A stretch of DNA of 64,000 nt from an uncultured Alphaproteobacteria bacterium. GTDB lineage: Bacteria > Pseudomonadota > Alphaproteobacteria > Rhizobiales > Aestuariivirgaceae. Below, one piece after another: positions 44,484 to 54,480 of the stretch. Positions within the stretch are counted from its first letter, which is position 1. Every line of letters starts with the position of its first letter. The notes beneath the pieces are model-generated. The model did no database searches. It was given only the letters and a program-made list of their open reading frames with translations, and was not told the origin of the DNA. Both the position numbers and the translations under genes were made by a program. Location of the stretch: NCBI GenBank assembly GCA_937870685.1, contig CALMZX010000076.1, positions 1-64,000 of the forward strand, read 5' to 3'.

Positions 44484-46103
44484 CTAAGCCTTCGCCAGCT
44501 CCCGCAGCTTGAATTTCTGGATCTTGCCGGTGCTTGTCTTGGGGATTTCGGTGAAGATCACGTAGTGGGGCACCTTGTAGTGGGCGAGGTGGCCGCGGCA
44601 CCACTGGATGATCTCGTCCGCCGTGGTGGTCTTGCCCGGCTTCAATTCCACGAAGGCGCAAGGAGTCTCACCCCACTTGGCATCGGGCTTGGCCACCACG
44701 CCCGCCGCCTGCACGGCGGGGTGCTTGTAGAGGGCGTCTTCAACTTCAATTGAAGAGATATTCTCGCCACCCGAGATGATGATGTCCTTGGAGCGGTCCT
44801 TGAGCTGGATGTAGCCGTCGGGGTGCAGCACGCCGAGATCACCGGAGTGGAACCAGCCACCGGCGAAGGCTTCCGCACTCGCCTTCGGGTTCTTGAGATA
44901 GCCTTTCATGACAACATTGCCGCGGAACATCACCTCGCCCATGGTCTCGCCATCGGCGGGCACGCGCTGCATGGTTTCCGGGTCCATCACGGTGAGGTCT
45001 TCCAGCGCATGATAGCGCACGCCCTGGCGGGCCTTCTTGGGGGCGCGGGCGGGGCCATCGAGATCGTCCCAGGCTGCCTGCCAGTCGTTCACCACGGCGG
45101 GGCCATAGGTCTCGGTGAGGCCGTAGAGGTGCGTGACGTTGAAGCCCTGCTCAGCCATGGCGGCAAGCACGGCTTCTGGCGGTGGTGCGGCGGCGGTGAA
45201 GAACTCGACCTTCTGCGAGAGGGCGCGCTTCTCCTCGGCGGGCGCATTGAGAATGGTGGACATGACGATGGGAGCGCCGCAGAGGTGCGTCACCTTGTGT
45301 TCATCCAGTGCCGTCCAGATGGCCCCGGAGCGGACCCAGCGCAGTGTGACATGGGTGCCGCCGATCACTGACATGGACCAGGGGAAGCACCAGCCGTTGC
45401 AATGGAACATCGGCAGCGTCCAGAGATAGACGGCATGCTTCTTGACGTTGGCGGTGAGGATGTTGCCCTGCCCCAGCAGTGCCGCGCCGCGATGGTGATA
45501 GACCACGCCCTTGGGATTGCCAGTGGTGCCCGAGGTATAGTTCAGCGAGATGGCGTCCCACTCGTCATCTGGCCAGGCCCAGGCGTAGTCCGGGTCGCCG
45601 GATTGCAGCACGACTTCGTAGTCTTCCGTGCCCACGCGCCTGCCTTCGACCTCGTATTCAGGATCGACGTAGTCGATCACCAGCGGCTTCACCTTGCAGA
45701 GTTGCAGTGCCGCTTCAGCAAGGCTTGAGAACTCCTTGTCCACAATCAGGATTTTGGCCTCGGCATGGTCGAGTGAAAAGGCGATCGTCGGGGCATCGAG
45801 CCGCGTGTTCAGGGTGTTGAGCACGCCCTTGGTCATGGGCACGCCGTAGTGGCATTCCAGCATGGCCGGCGTGTTTGCCAACAGAACCGACACCGTGTCA
45901 CCCTTGCCGATGCCGCGCCTTGCCAGCGCCGATCCCAACTGGCGGCAGCGGGCATAGAAGGTCTTGTAGTCCACGCGGCTGCGGCCATGGATGATGGCGG
46001 TGCGGTCCGGATAGACGGCGGCGGAGCGCTGCAGGAACGAGAGCGGCGTCAGCGGCTGGAAGTTGGCGGCATTCTTGTCGAGGTCGTGGTCGTAGGCAGA
46101 CAT
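44484..46103 (-). CDS. AMP-dependent acyl-CoA ligase (fatty acyl-CoA synthetase type)
   Basis: A 539-residue ANL-family enzyme that activates a carboxylic acid to its CoA thioester. Motifs: the P-loop YTSGTTGNPKG, YGLTETYGP, GWFHSGDLG, the hinge GGENISSIEVE and the catalytic Lys in KTSTGKIQK. Length and motifs resemble medium-chain or methylmercaptopropionate (DmdB-like) ligases; the substrate is open. The ATG at 46103 (MSAYDHDL) was chosen on homology. Confidence 0.88.
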   Translation of the reverse strand: MSAYDHDLDKNAANFQPLTPLSFLQRSAAVYPDRTAIIHGRSRVDYKTFYARCRQLGSALARRGIGKGDTVSVLLANTPAMLECHYGVPMTKGVLNTLNTRLDAPTIAFSLDHAEAKILIVDKEFSSLAEAALQLCKVKPLVIDYVDPEYEVEGRRVGTEDYEVVLQSGDPDYAWAWPDDEWDAISLNYTSGTTGNPKGVVYHHRGAALLGQGNILTANVKKHAVYLWTLPMFHCNGWCFPWSMSVIGGTHVTLRWVRSGAIWTALDEHKVTHLCGAPIVMSTILNAPAEEKRALSQKVEFFTAAAPPPEAVLAAMAEQGFNVTHLYGLTETYGPAVVNDWQAAWDDLDGPARAPKKARQGVRYHALEDLTVMDPETMQRVPADGETMGEVMFRGNVVMKGYLKNPKASAEAFAGGWFHSGDLGVLHPDGYIQLKDRSKDIIISGGENISSIEVEDALYKHPAVQAAGVVAKPDAKWGETPCAFVELKPGKTTTADEIIQWCRGHLAHYKVPHYVIFTEIPKTSTGKIQKFKLRELAKA

Positions 46104-46147
46104 GAGGGGCACCCGTTGGAGAGGCCCCTCTTTAGCAAGACTTGCGA

Positions 46148-47263
46148 TTAAATCGAGGCCAGACCTTCGTTCAGCTTCGTGACCTCCGGACGGGCGTGGT
46201 ACCAGCGGGCGACGATGCCGGCAATCCACCACGAGATGGCGGCGATGGCGAGCCCGGCATAGCCGTCCACGGCGTAGTGCCAACCCAGATGCACCGAGCC
46301 CAAGAAGATGATGACCACATAGATGCCGAAGGCAATGCCCAACCCGCGGGACAGCTTCCATGTGGCAAGCGCGAAGATCAACGCCGAGGCATTGTGCAGG
46401 GACGGGAAGGCGGAGATTCCGATGGGCATGGACTTGCCGGTATAGCCGTCCCAGAGCAGTTGCTGGGTGTCGAGCGCCCAGATGGGCAGGCGCGCGTCCA
46501 CGTCGTAGAGGTAGGCCATCAGCGGCGCGAAGGGATCAGGCGTCAGGCCGAGGTTGCCGTAGTAGACAGGCCCTGCCGACGAGAAGGCCACGGCCAGCAA
46601 CCCGCCGCCCACCCACCAGGCCAGCATGTAGGCGAGGAAGAACTGGGTGCGGTTCACGCTCATGCGCGAGGCAAAGCCAAACCACATGAAGCTGCCGAAA
46701 AGGGCGACGAACCAGAAATTGTAGAAATTGTTGACGGCAAAGGTGACGCCATCGTGGGCAAGCAACGGCTGGAGCAGCTCCCAGGGATTGTAGCCGAAAT
46801 GGAGCGTGCGGTCCCATTCCGCCAGCGTGGTGTCCCATGAAAAGGGGTTCAGCAGCGGAATCATCGGCTTCAGTTCCAGCATGCTCTTGTTGAAGAGCAC
46901 CATGGCCAGCAGAACCGGCCATCCGGTGAACAGCACGGCGGGATTGCGGAAGACGCCGCGGATGTCGGCGATCATCTGGCGCGAGGGACTTTCCGGCTTG
47001 AGCACCAGCACATACTGGCCGATGCGGAAAAAGAAGATGGCGATGAGGCCCGCCGGAATGGTGAGCGTGATCATGCTCCACACGATGGCACGCACGGGGG
47101 CCACCTTGGCTTCCGGCATGTCGCGCAACAGCCAGGCGGTGGTCGCCATATAGAGCACTGGAATGACAAAGAAGATCCATTGGGCGCGGAAGCTCTGCAA
47201 CAGCAGGGCAGCGCGGGCAGCGGACTGGGGACGGGTCTGGGCAATGATGGCGGTGTCAGACAT
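46148..47263 (-). CDS. PAP2-family phosphatase/phosphotransferase, integral membrane
   Basis: A 371-residue protein with six or more membrane helices and PAP2 motifs SAFPSLHNAS and HLGWHYAVDGYAG, which hold the two catalytic histidines. The size and the extra N-terminal helices resemble the inositolphosphotransferase/Aur1-like subgroup acting on lipid phosphates. It lies 44 bp upstream of the acyl-CoA ligase gene on the same strand and is divergent from prpE. Confidence 0.85.
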   Translation of the reverse strand: MSDTAIIAQTRPQSAARAALLLQSFRAQWIFFVIPVLYMATTAWLLRDMPEAKVAPVRAIVWSMITLTIPAGLIAIFFFRIGQYVLVLKPESPSRQMIADIRGVFRNPAVLFTGWPVLLAMVLFNKSMLELKPMIPLLNPFSWDTTLAEWDRTLHFGYNPWELLQPLLAHDGVTFAVNNFYNFWFVALFGSFMWFGFASRMSVNRTQFFLAYMLAWWVGGGLLAVAFSSAGPVYYGNLGLTPDPFAPLMAYLYDVDARLPIWALDTQQLLWDGYTGKSMPIGISAFPSLHNASALIFALATWKLSRGLGIAFGIYVVIIFLGSVHLGWHYAVDGYAGLAIAAISWWIAGIVARWYHARPEVTKLNEGLASI

Positions 47264-47501
47264 GGCGGACCTCGCGGCTGCTGCCCATCACCGGGCCTGC
47301 GCCCATCCGTTTTCCTGCCGTACCCATTGACGCTACTCCCATACCAGCACGGGAAAATGCATGGAAAAGCGCTTAAATCCCGTTAACATCTCCGGGGAAA
47401 TGTCAGACCAAAGTTGGCCTCGCGCCGGGTGCCCCGGACGGGCGAAAATGGGTCTTCACATGGGCTCGCACCGAAGCGGGCCAGCCTCCGGGGAAACCGC
47501 C

Positions 47502-49391
47502 ATGAGCCGCTACACCGAAACCTACGACCGCTGGAAAAACGACCGCACGGGCTTCTGGGCCGAAGCCGCGCAGGCCATGGACTGGGTGAAGCCGTGGGAC
47601 AAGGTCTATGACCGGGTTGCCGACCTCGACCGCTGGTATGTGGGTGCCGAATGCAACACCTGCTGGAATGCCATCGACCGGCACGTCAAGTCAGGGCACG
47701 GTGAACGCACCGCCATCATCTACGACAGCGCGATGACCGGAGCGAAAGCGCATTTCAGCTATGATGAAACGCTGGACCAGGTGGCGCGGCTGGCGGCTTC
47801 GCTGCAAGACCTTGGGGTGCAAAAGGGCGACCGTGTCATCCTCTACATGCCGATGATCCCGCAGGCGCTGTTCGGCATGCTGGCCTGCGCGCGCATTGGC
47901 GCCATTCATTCCGTGGTGTTCGGGGGGTTCGCACCCACGGAACTCGCCACCCGCATCAGCGATGCCAAACCCAAGGTGATCCTCACCGCCTCGTGCGGCA
48001 TCGAACCGGGCCGCATCATCGCCTACAAGCCGCTGGTCGACGAGGCGATTGCGCTTTCCGACCACAAGCCCGACAAGGTGGTGCTTTACCAGCGCCCGGA
48101 AGTCTCCGCAGACATGGGGGCGAATGACCTCGACTGGACCATGCTGGTGGACACGCAAAAACGCCATGCGGACTGCGTGACCGTGCAGGCGACGGACCCG
48201 CTCTACATTCTCTACACCTCCGGCACCACGGGCCAGCCCAAGGGCGTGGTGCGTGACAATGGCGGGCACATGGTGGCGCTGCGCTGGTCCATGGAAAACA
48301 TCTACGACATCAAGCCGGGCGAGGTGTTCTGGTCCGCTTCCGACGTGGGCTGGGTCGTGGGGCACTCCTATATCTGCTATGCACCGCTGCTGGCGGGTGC
48401 GACGACCATCGTGTTCGAGGGCAAGCCCGTAGGCACGCCAGATGCCGGAACTTTCTGGCGCGTTATCAGCGAGTACAAGGTTGCGGCCCTCTTCACCGCG
48501 CCCACGGCCTTCCGCGCCATCAAGAAGGAAGACCCGGACGGCAAGCTGATCGGCAAGTACGATCTCTCGTCCTTCCGCACGCTGTTCCTTGCAGGTGAAC
48601 GCGCCGACCCGGACACGGTGAAATGGGCGGAACACCATCTCAAGGTTCCGGTGATCGACCACTGGTGGCAGACGGAAACCGGCTGGGCCATTGCCGCCAA
48701 TCCGGTCGGCCTCGGCAAGCTGCCCGTCAAACATGGCTCACCCACCGTCGCCATGCCTGGCTATGAAATCCACGTGCTGGATGAAGGGGGCCACGAGGTG
48801 CCGGCGGGGCAGCTGGGCGCCATCTGCGTGAAGCTGCCGCTGCCGCCTTCCTGCCTGCCGACGCTATGGAACGCTGACGAGCGGTTCCGCTCCAGTTATC
48901 TCAGCCACTTCCCCGGCTATTACGAGACAGCGGATGCAGGGTTCATTGATGTGGACGGCTATCTCTACATCATGGCGCGCACTGACGACATCATCAATGT
49001 CGCGGGCCACCGGCTCTCGACCGGCGGGATGGAGGAAATCCTGGCCTCGCATCCGTCGGTCGCCGAATGCGCTGTCCTCGGTATTGCCGACGAGGTGAAA
49101 GGGCAGTTGCCGCTGGGTCTCATCGTGCTCAAGGCGGGTGTCAACACGGCACCGGCACTGATCGAAAAGGAATGCGTCAAGCTGGTCCGCGAGAAGATCG
49201 GAGCAGTGGCGGCGCTCAAGACGGTGATCACCATCAAGCGCCTGCCCAAAACCCGCTCGGGCAAGATCCTGCGCGCGACCATGCGCAAGATCGCCGACAG
49301 GGAAGCCTTCAAGACGCCTGCCACCATCGATGATCCCGCCATCCTCGACGAGATCACGGAAGCGATGAAGGCGCACGGGATCGGGGGTTAG
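47502..49391 (+). CDS. prpE: Propionate--CoA ligase
   Basis: A 629-residue acetyl/propionyl-CoA synthetase. It shows the acetyl-CoA-synthetase N-terminus, P-loop YTSGTTGQPKGVVRDNGGH, VGWVVGHSYICYAPL, WWQTETGW and the catalytic Lys in TRSGKILR. WWQTETGW followed by AANPVGLGKLPVKHGS and the 629-residue length favour propionate over acetate. The ATG at 47502 (MSRYTETYDRW) fits the family start. It overlaps the convergent MFS gene by 4 bp. Confidence 0.9.
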   Translation: MSRYTETYDRWKNDRTGFWAEAAQAMDWVKPWDKVYDRVADLDRWYVGAECNTCWNAIDRHVKSGHGERTAIIYDSAMTGAKAHFSYDETLDQVARLAASLQDLGVQKGDRVILYMPMIPQALFGMLACARIGAIHSVVFGGFAPTELATRISDAKPKVILTASCGIEPGRIIAYKPLVDEAIALSDHKPDKVVLYQRPEVSADMGANDLDWTMLVDTQKRHADCVTVQATDPLYILYTSGTTGQPKGVVRDNGGHMVALRWSMENIYDIKPGEVFWSASDVGWVVGHSYICYAPLLAGATTIVFEGKPVGTPDAGTFWRVISEYKVAALFTAPTAFRAIKKEDPDGKLIGKYDLSSFRTLFLAGERADPDTVKWAEHHLKVPVIDHWWQTETGWAIAANPVGLGKLPVKHGSPTVAMPGYEIHVLDEGGHEVPAGQLGAICVKLPLPPSCLPTLWNADERFRSSYLSHFPGYYETADAGFIDVDGYLYIMARTDDIINVAGHRLSTGGMEEILASHPSVAECAVLGIADEVKGQLPLGLIVLKAGVNTAPALIEKECVKLVREKIGAVAALKTVITIKRLPKTRSGKILRATMRKIADREAFKTPATIDDPAILDEITEAMKAHGIGG

Positions 49392-50608
49392 CCTGCCATT
49401 TTCTTCCGTACACTGACGAACAGGACCGTTGTCAGCAACAACAGTCCTGCAGCGATGTAGAAGGCCATGTCCGGGGAGACGACTGGCGCGCCGGGTGCCA
49501 TGAAGATGGCGAAGACCTGCGAGAAGAACACCGTGCCCACCAGCATGGACACGCTCATGATGGAAGAAATGCCGCCTTGCAACTCGCCTTGGGCGTTTTC
49601 CGGCACCGCCTTCGACATGATGGCGGTGAGCATGGGATGGACGAAGCCCTCCGGGCCGTGGATCACCAGGAAGATCACCACAACGAGCAGTCCCGGTGCC
49701 AGGCCATAGCCGATGGCCGCGATCACCGATGAGACAAGGCCGATCAGGGCCACCTTGCTCTCACCCCAGCGCGCAACCGCCGGGCCGGTGAGCGCCCCCT
49801 GAAACACCGCCGTGATGATGCCAAAGGCGGCGAGTGACACGCCGATCAGCCACGGGTTCCAGCCGAATTTCGCCACACCCCAGAAGGGCCAGATGGCGGG
49901 ATAGACGGAGGAGGCAAAGAAGTAGACGAACATCACCAGCGAGAGCGGCACCACGCCCTGGTAGGTGCGGAAGACCTTGAAGGTGCCCAATGGATTGGCG
50001 CGGGCCCATTCAAAAGCCCTGCGGTTTTGCCGGCCCAGGGACTCCGGCAGCACAAAGAAGCCGTAGATCAGATTGAGGGCGGAAATGGCGGCGGCGGCAT
50101 AGAAGGGCACGCGCGCGCCATATTCGCCGAGCATGCCGCCGAGTGCGGGGCCGATCACAAATCCGAGGCCAAAGGCAGCGCCGATCTTGCCGAAGGCCTG
50201 GGCGCGCTCTTCCGGTCTTGTCACGTCGGCGATGTAGGCATTTGCGATCACGTAAGAGGCGCCACATAGCCCTGCGAAGGCGCGGCCCACAAACAGCCAG
50301 AAGAGGTTTGGCGCAAGTGACATCAGAACGTAATCGATGAACAGCCCGAAGACCGCCAGCAACAGCATGGGCCTGCGGCCAATGGCGTCGGAAAGGTTGC
50401 CAAGCGTAGGGCCGAAGAGGAACTGCGTGATGGAAAAGGCAAAGAACAACCAGCCACCGATGCGCGCGGCATCGGCAATCTCCATGTGACCCACCTCGCG
50501 GATGAGCGCAGGCAGCACTGGCATGATGATGCCGAAGCCCACCATGTCGAGAAACACCGTGACGAGGACGAAGGTCACGGCATGGGGACTGGTGGTGGAT
50601 GCTGTCAT
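49388..50608 (-). CDS. MFS transporter, TCR/Tet type
   Basis: A 406-residue 12-helix drug:proton antiporter-like carrier. The Tet-family opening [21 protein letters not shown], the loop [14 protein letters not shown] (motif A) and [12 protein letters not shown] (motif C) are clear. The substrate is unknown; many chromosomal members do not give tetracycline resistance. It is divergent from the DeoR-type gene. Confidence 0.88.
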   Translation of the reverse strand: MTASTTSPHAVTFVLVTVFLDMVGFGIIMPVLPALIREVGHMEIADAARIGGWLFFAFSITQFLFGPTLGNLSDAIGRRPMLLLAVFGLFIDYVLMSLAPNLFWLFVGRAFAGLCGASYVIANAYIADVTRPEERAQAFGKIGAAFGLGFVIGPALGGMLGEYGARVPFYAAAAISALNLIYGFFVLPESLGRQNRRAFEWARANPLGTFKVFRTYQGVVPLSLVMFVYFFASSVYPAIWPFWGVAKFGWNPWLIGVSLAAFGIITAVFQGALTGPAVARWGESKVALIGLVSSVIAAIGYGLAPGLLVVVIFLVIHGPEGFVHPMLTAIMSKAVPENAQGELQGGISSIMSVSMLVGTVFFSQVFAIFMAPGAPVVSPDMAFYIAAGLLLLTTVLFVSVRKKMAG

Positions 50609-50744
50609 GGGGCCTTTTCCTGTTGCTGTTCCGCCCGGGACTGACCCGAGGGGCTGACCACCTACCGCAAAGCACTGTCAGTAGCTGTCACCAGCTGGCA
50701 ACACCCTCGCATTGCAGCATGCCGCCATCTCGAAAAACTTGTTC

Positions 50745-50770
50745 TTGCACGTTTGTGCGTGTTTGTGCAA
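50745..50770. promoter_or_regulatory. Candidate operator of the DeoR-type regulator
   Basis: TTGCAC (50745) and GTGCAA (50770 end) are inverted outer arms enclosing a GTTTGTGC direct repeat (50751 and 50761). It lies 12 bases before the regulator's start and inside the gap shared with the MFS gene, so it could control both. Confidence 0.5.
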
Positions 50771-50781
50771 TATTTCGCCCA

Positions 50782-51549
50782 ATGATGCTTGCTGCCGAAC
50801 GCCTTGCCGCCATATCCGACCGTCTGTCGACCTTTCGCCGGGTCCAGGCAGACGAATTGGCGCGGGAATTCCAGGTTTCCGAGGACACAATCCGGCGGGA
50901 CTTGCGCGAACTGGCAGCACAAGGTCATTGCCAGCGCGTCTATGGAGGAGCCCTTGCCACATCGCCCGCCCCGTCACGCGTTCAGGACAGGCGCGGCGAA
51001 GCCACGGGGCGCAAGCAGGCGCTGGGACGCGCTGCCGCTGCCAACCTGAAGAAGGGCCAGTTTGTCTTTCTCGATTCGGGATCGACCAACCTCGCATTGG
51101 CCCAGCACATTCCGCCGGGGCTTGATCTCACGATCGCAACTCATGATGTCAGCATCGCCGCTGCCCTCGCCAACCGGGACGACATGGAGCTGATTGTCAT
51201 TGGCGGTACAGTCGATCCGCGCACGGGAAGCGCCATGGGGGCGCAGGTGCTCTCCGCCATGCAGCGTCTGCGGCCAGATGTGCTTGTCCTGGGGTTGTGC
51301 GCCATTGATGCGCATGCGGGTGTCACGTCATTCCAGCATGAGGATGCGATCCTGAAATCAGTCCTTGTCGAGAATGCCGGTCAGGTGATGGCCGCTGCCC
51401 TGAACGAAAAACTGAGTGCCGCCGCTCCATTCCACGTCGGCCCTGCCGATGTGATTTCAACCCTCGTGACAGAAGCCACCGTCACTGACCAGCAAGTCGC
51501 CAGCCTGCGAGCAGCGGGTATCACCATCACAAAGGCCAGTTCATCGTGA
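50782..51549 (+). CDS. DeoR/GlpR family transcriptional regulator
   Basis: A 255-residue regulator with the DeoR helix-turn-helix (RLSTFRRVQADELAREFQVSEDTIRRDLREL) and the C-terminal sugar-phosphate sensor (FLDSGSTNLALAQHI, VIGGTVDPRTGSAMG). Two ATGs (50782 and 50785) are equally possible. It ends in GTGA overlapping the next MFS gene. Its likely target is the downstream sugar or polyol genes. Confidence 0.9.
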   Translation: MMLAAERLAAISDRLSTFRRVQADELAREFQVSEDTIRRDLRELAAQGHCQRVYGGALATSPAPSRVQDRRGEATGRKQALGRAAAANLKKGQFVFLDSGSTNLALAQHIPPGLDLTIATHDVSIAAALANRDDMELIVIGGTVDPRTGSAMGAQVLSAMQRLRPDVLVLGLCAIDAHAGVTSFQHEDAILKSVLVENAGQVMAAALNEKLSAAAPFHVGPADVISTLVTEATVTDQQVASLRAAGITITKASSS

Positions 51550-52715
51550 CGTCAGTATCCGCCGGCGCAAGCGGCAACAGCACTCCCTCCACCGCCCGCT
51601 TTGCCCTTCTGGCAATTTTCGTGATGCACGGCATCCTGTTTGGCATCTGGACCACGCAGATTCCGCTGGCAAAGCTGCGGCTCGACGTGTCGCTCACGGT
51701 CTTCGGCCTGGCGCTGCTGTGTGTCGCAATTGGCGCGGTGATCGCTATGCCCATCGCCGGCGTGCTGGTGAACCTGTGCGGCAGCGCCCGCATGACCTGG
51801 GTCACGGGCGCCATGTTCAGCGTGTTTGTGGCAGGCCCCGCACTGGCCCCCAGCCTTCCGCTGTTCATGGTATCCGCCATGCTGATGGGTGCCGCCATCG
51901 GCTCCATGGATGTGGGGATGAACGCCCACGGGTTGCTGGTGGAGCGCGCCTTGCGAAAGCCTGTCATGTCAGGCTTCCACGGCGGCTTCAGCATTGGCGC
52001 GGCGGTGGGCACGATCCTCGGTGCATGGGTGCTGGGGAAGGTGGGCACGCATGCACAGCTGGCCTTTTTCTGCGGCCTCAGCCTTGCGGGCATCCTTGCC
52101 TGCGCCAGCCTGTTGCTGCCCACGGCGCTGGACCGGGGCCTATCGAGCCAGAATTTTGCCTTGCCCACCCGCACCACCATCGGGCTTGGCCTGTTGTGTT
52201 TCCTGGCGCTGATGATTGAAGGCACTGTCGCCGACTGGGGTGCCCTGATGCTGGATGAGCGTTTCGCGGTCGACGCCGCCGTAGCGGCCATGGCCTTCGG
52301 ATTTTACCAGACCGGCATGGCGGTGGCGCGTTTCACTGGCGACTGGCTGCGGGCGCGGGCCGGGGCCGTGCGGCTGGTGGCCTTCAGCGCCGCATTTACG
52401 GCGGTGGGCACGGCAGCAGCCTTGCTGATGCCCGGCGTCCATGCCTCGCTGGCGGCCTTCGCCATTGCAGGCCTTGGCATCGGCAATGTCGCGCCAGTGT
52501 TGTTTGCGGGTGGAGGACGGCTGGAGCCCGACGCGCCGGGCCGCGGCATTGCCGCCGTGACGACGCTTGGTTACGCGGGCTTCCTCGCAGGCCCGCCGCT
52601 CATCGGCATTCCGGCAGACGTCATCGGCTTGCAGGGTGCCCTGTTCGTCACCGTGGCGGCTGCCTTGATCATCGCGCTGTGCGCGCGCATGGTGAAAGCT
52701 GCGGACACCTATTGA
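51546..52715 (+). CDS. MFS transporter, YbjJ-like
   Basis: A 389-residue 12-helix carrier of the FucP/YbjJ-like MFS branch (HGILFGIWTTQIPLAKLRL, GSMDVGMNAHGLLVERAL, VMSGFHGGFSIGAAVG). It starts at GTG 51546, overlapping the DeoR-type stop, so it is co-translated with its probable regulator. The substrate is likely a sugar or related small molecule. Confidence 0.87.
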   Translation: MTSVSAGASGNSTPSTARFALLAIFVMHGILFGIWTTQIPLAKLRLDVSLTVFGLALLCVAIGAVIAMPIAGVLVNLCGSARMTWVTGAMFSVFVAGPALAPSLPLFMVSAMLMGAAIGSMDVGMNAHGLLVERALRKPVMSGFHGGFSIGAAVGTILGAWVLGKVGTHAQLAFFCGLSLAGILACASLLLPTALDRGLSSQNFALPTRTTIGLGLLCFLALMIEGTVADWGALMLDERFAVDAAVAAMAFGFYQTGMAVARFTGDWLRARAGAVRLVAFSAAFTAVGTAAALLMPGVHASLAAFAIAGLGIGNVAPVLFAGGGRLEPDAPGRGIAAVTTLGYAGFLAGPPLIGIPADVIGLQGALFVTVAAALIIALCARMVKAADTY

Positions 52716-52736
52716 TCCCGCAAGCGGAGCAGAGCG

Positions 52737-53486
52737 ATGGAACACATCAAGGGAAAGCGCGTTTTCATCACGGGGGCGGCACGCGGACTGGGAGCCGCAT
52801 TCGCCGTCGTTCTGGCGGACATGGGAGCAAGACCGGTTCTCACGGCGCGCAACATCGAACCGCTCTCGGCGCTGGCCGAATCGATCCGGCTGCGCACCGG
52901 CACGGCGCCGGAATACCACGCGCTTGATCTCGCCGACGTGTCGCAGGTGACGCTCTTTGCCAAAAAGTGGCGCGACGAAAAGCAGCCGCTCGACATCCTC
53001 ATCAACAACGCGGCGACATGGCTTTCCGGGCCCATGGAATCGCATGATGCCTACGCCATCCAGCAGACGATCACCGCCAATGTCACCGGCACGCTGCTGT
53101 TGACGCGCGGCCTCCTGCCCCTGCTCAAGGCCTCGCCCGCAGCCGACATCGTGAATGTCGTGTCCGTGAGCGGCATGAGCAATGTGCCGCTGCAAGGGGC
53201 TTCCGTGGCCTATGTGGCCTCCAAGCACGGACAGGCAGGCCTCACGGATGCACTCCGCCAAGAACTGCGTGGCACCGGTGTGCGTGTCACGGCGCTCTAT
53301 CCGCCCAATATCGAGGATCTCTCGCCGCTCAACGCAGAGATGTGGAATTCTCCACGTGAATCAACAAGCTGGCTTACCACGAAGGATGTGGTAGGAAGTG
53401 CGCTTGGTGCCCTGTCCCGTGCCCGTCATGTGCATTTCATGTCGGTGCTGATGGAAACGGCGACCAGCAACCTCCACGGCCACTAG
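52737..53486 (+). CDS. Short-chain dehydrogenase/reductase
   Basis: A 249-residue classical SDR. Cofactor motif TGAARGLGAAF, NNAATW, catalytic Ser near VVSVSGMSN, and YVASKHG with Tyr and Lys in place. The C-terminal third is unusual (LTTKDVVGSALGALSRARHVHFM). It is the third gene of the DeoR-MFS-SDR-SDR operon. Confidence 0.87.
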   Translation: MEHIKGKRVFITGAARGLGAAFAVVLADMGARPVLTARNIEPLSALAESIRLRTGTAPEYHALDLADVSQVTLFAKKWRDEKQPLDILINNAATWLSGPMESHDAYAIQQTITANVTGTLLLTRGLLPLLKASPAADIVNVVSVSGMSNVPLQGASVAYVASKHGQAGLTDALRQELRGTGVRVTALYPPNIEDLSPLNAEMWNSPRESTSWLTTKDVVGSALGALSRARHVHFMSVLMETATSNLHGH

Positions 53487-53495
53487 GAGCAGGTT

Positions 53496-54269
53496 TTGAA
53501 ACTCAAGGATCGCATTGCCATTGTCACCGGCGCCGCACGCGGCATCGGCCTTGCCATCGCCGAACGTTTTGTGGCGGAGGGTGCGCGTGTCGTCATGTGC
53601 GACGTGCTGGATGAAGTGGGCGTGCGTGAGGCAAGCCGCATCCGCGCAACCTATCACCATTGCGACGTCTCCAAGGCCAAGGACGTGAATGCGATTGTTG
53701 CCGCGGTGGCAAAGGATCACGGGTCCATCGACATTCTGGTCAATAATGCCGGCGTCTCGGTCGCCAAGGATTTCTTCGACATCACCGAAGAGGATTATGA
53801 CCGCGTTGTCGATGTGAACCTGAAAGGTTCCTTCCTGATGCTGCAGGCCGTTGCCCGGGAAATGGTCAAGCAGGTGCAGGCGGGCCGCAAGCCGGGCGCC
53901 ATCGTCAACATGTCTTCGGTCAACGACACGCTGGCCATTCCGTCCATCGCGCCCTACGTCATGTCCAAGGGTGGCGTGAAGCAGCTCACGGCGGTTGCGG
54001 CGCTGGCGCTGGCACCGCATGGCGTCCGCGTCAACGGCATCGGCCCCGGCTCCATCCGCACCGACATGCTGACAGCCACCTTGCAGGACAAGGCAGCCTA
54101 TAACCGCGCCATGTCACGCACGCCGCTCGGGCGTCCGGGTGAACCCTCGGAAGTCGCCAGCGTGGCGGCCTTCCTCGCCTCAGAGAACGCCAGCTACGTC
54201 TCAGGCCAGATCATCTATGTGGACGGTGCGCGCATGCCGCTGAACTACACGGTGCCGGTGAAGGAGTGA
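53496..54269 (+). CDS. Short-chain dehydrogenase/reductase (glucose/ribitol-type)
   Basis: A 257-residue classical SDR with TGAARGIGLAIA, NNAGVS, VNMSSVND, YVMSKGG (Tyr, Lys) and the typical end SGQIIYVDGARM. It begins with TTG at 53496, backed by AGGAG 6-7 bases upstream; no ATG serves better. It is the last gene of the DeoR-led operon, probably oxidising a polyol or sugar. Confidence 0.88.
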   Translation: MKLKDRIAIVTGAARGIGLAIAERFVAEGARVVMCDVLDEVGVREASRIRATYHHCDVSKAKDVNAIVAAVAKDHGSIDILVNNAGVSVAKDFFDITEEDYDRVVDVNLKGSFLMLQAVAREMVKQVQAGRKPGAIVNMSSVNDTLAIPSIAPYVMSKGGVKQLTAVAALALAPHGVRVNGIGPGSIRTDMLTATLQDKAAYNRAMSRTPLGRPGEPSEVASVAAFLASENASYVSGQIIYVDGARMPLNYTVPVKE

Positions 54270-54312
54270 TCCGCCGCGCCGAAACGGGTGATCTTGCGGC
54301 CTGATCCTCACA

Positions 54313-54358
54313 CGTTCACACCCACGATCATTCCGGTGTGTTGCAGCGATTGTGAACG
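54313..54358. repeat. Inverted repeat after the SDR operon
   Basis: CGTTCACA (54313-54320) and TGTGAACG (54351-54358) are perfect 8-bp arms about 30 bases apart. It lies between the SDR stop and a larger palindrome. It could be part of a termination or boundary structure; there is no T-run. Confidence 0.35.
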
Positions 54359-54405
54359 CGCAGTCTGATCCACTTCTATTGAAGCAATCTGTTTCCATCC
54401 GTCTC

Positions 54406-54480
54406 CCCGGCGCAGGCCGGGGCGGGGCTTGGATTGCGTTCGGAAATCTCAGGCAAAGCCCTGTCCCGGCCTGCGCCGGG
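54406..54480. repeat. Intergenic palindromic repeat with 16-bp arms
   Basis: CCCGGCGCAGGCCGGG (54406-54421) and CCCGGCCTGCGCCGGG (54465-54480) are perfect inverted copies. The arm, continued by ATGACGG, is a very widespread alphaproteobacterial intergenic repeat. It sits in the 295-bp gap between two convergent SDR genes; the rest of that gap shows no gene. Confidence 0.75.

Noticed and set aside
47502-49391. Acetyl-CoA synthetase (acsA)
   Set aside because: Close in family, but the motifs and 629-residue length fit propionate--CoA ligase better. Mixed activity remains possible.
49388-50608. Tetracycline resistance gene
   Set aside because: It belongs to the TCR/Tet MFS branch, but there is no nearby TetR-type tet regulator or mobile element. 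Resistance cannot be claimed.
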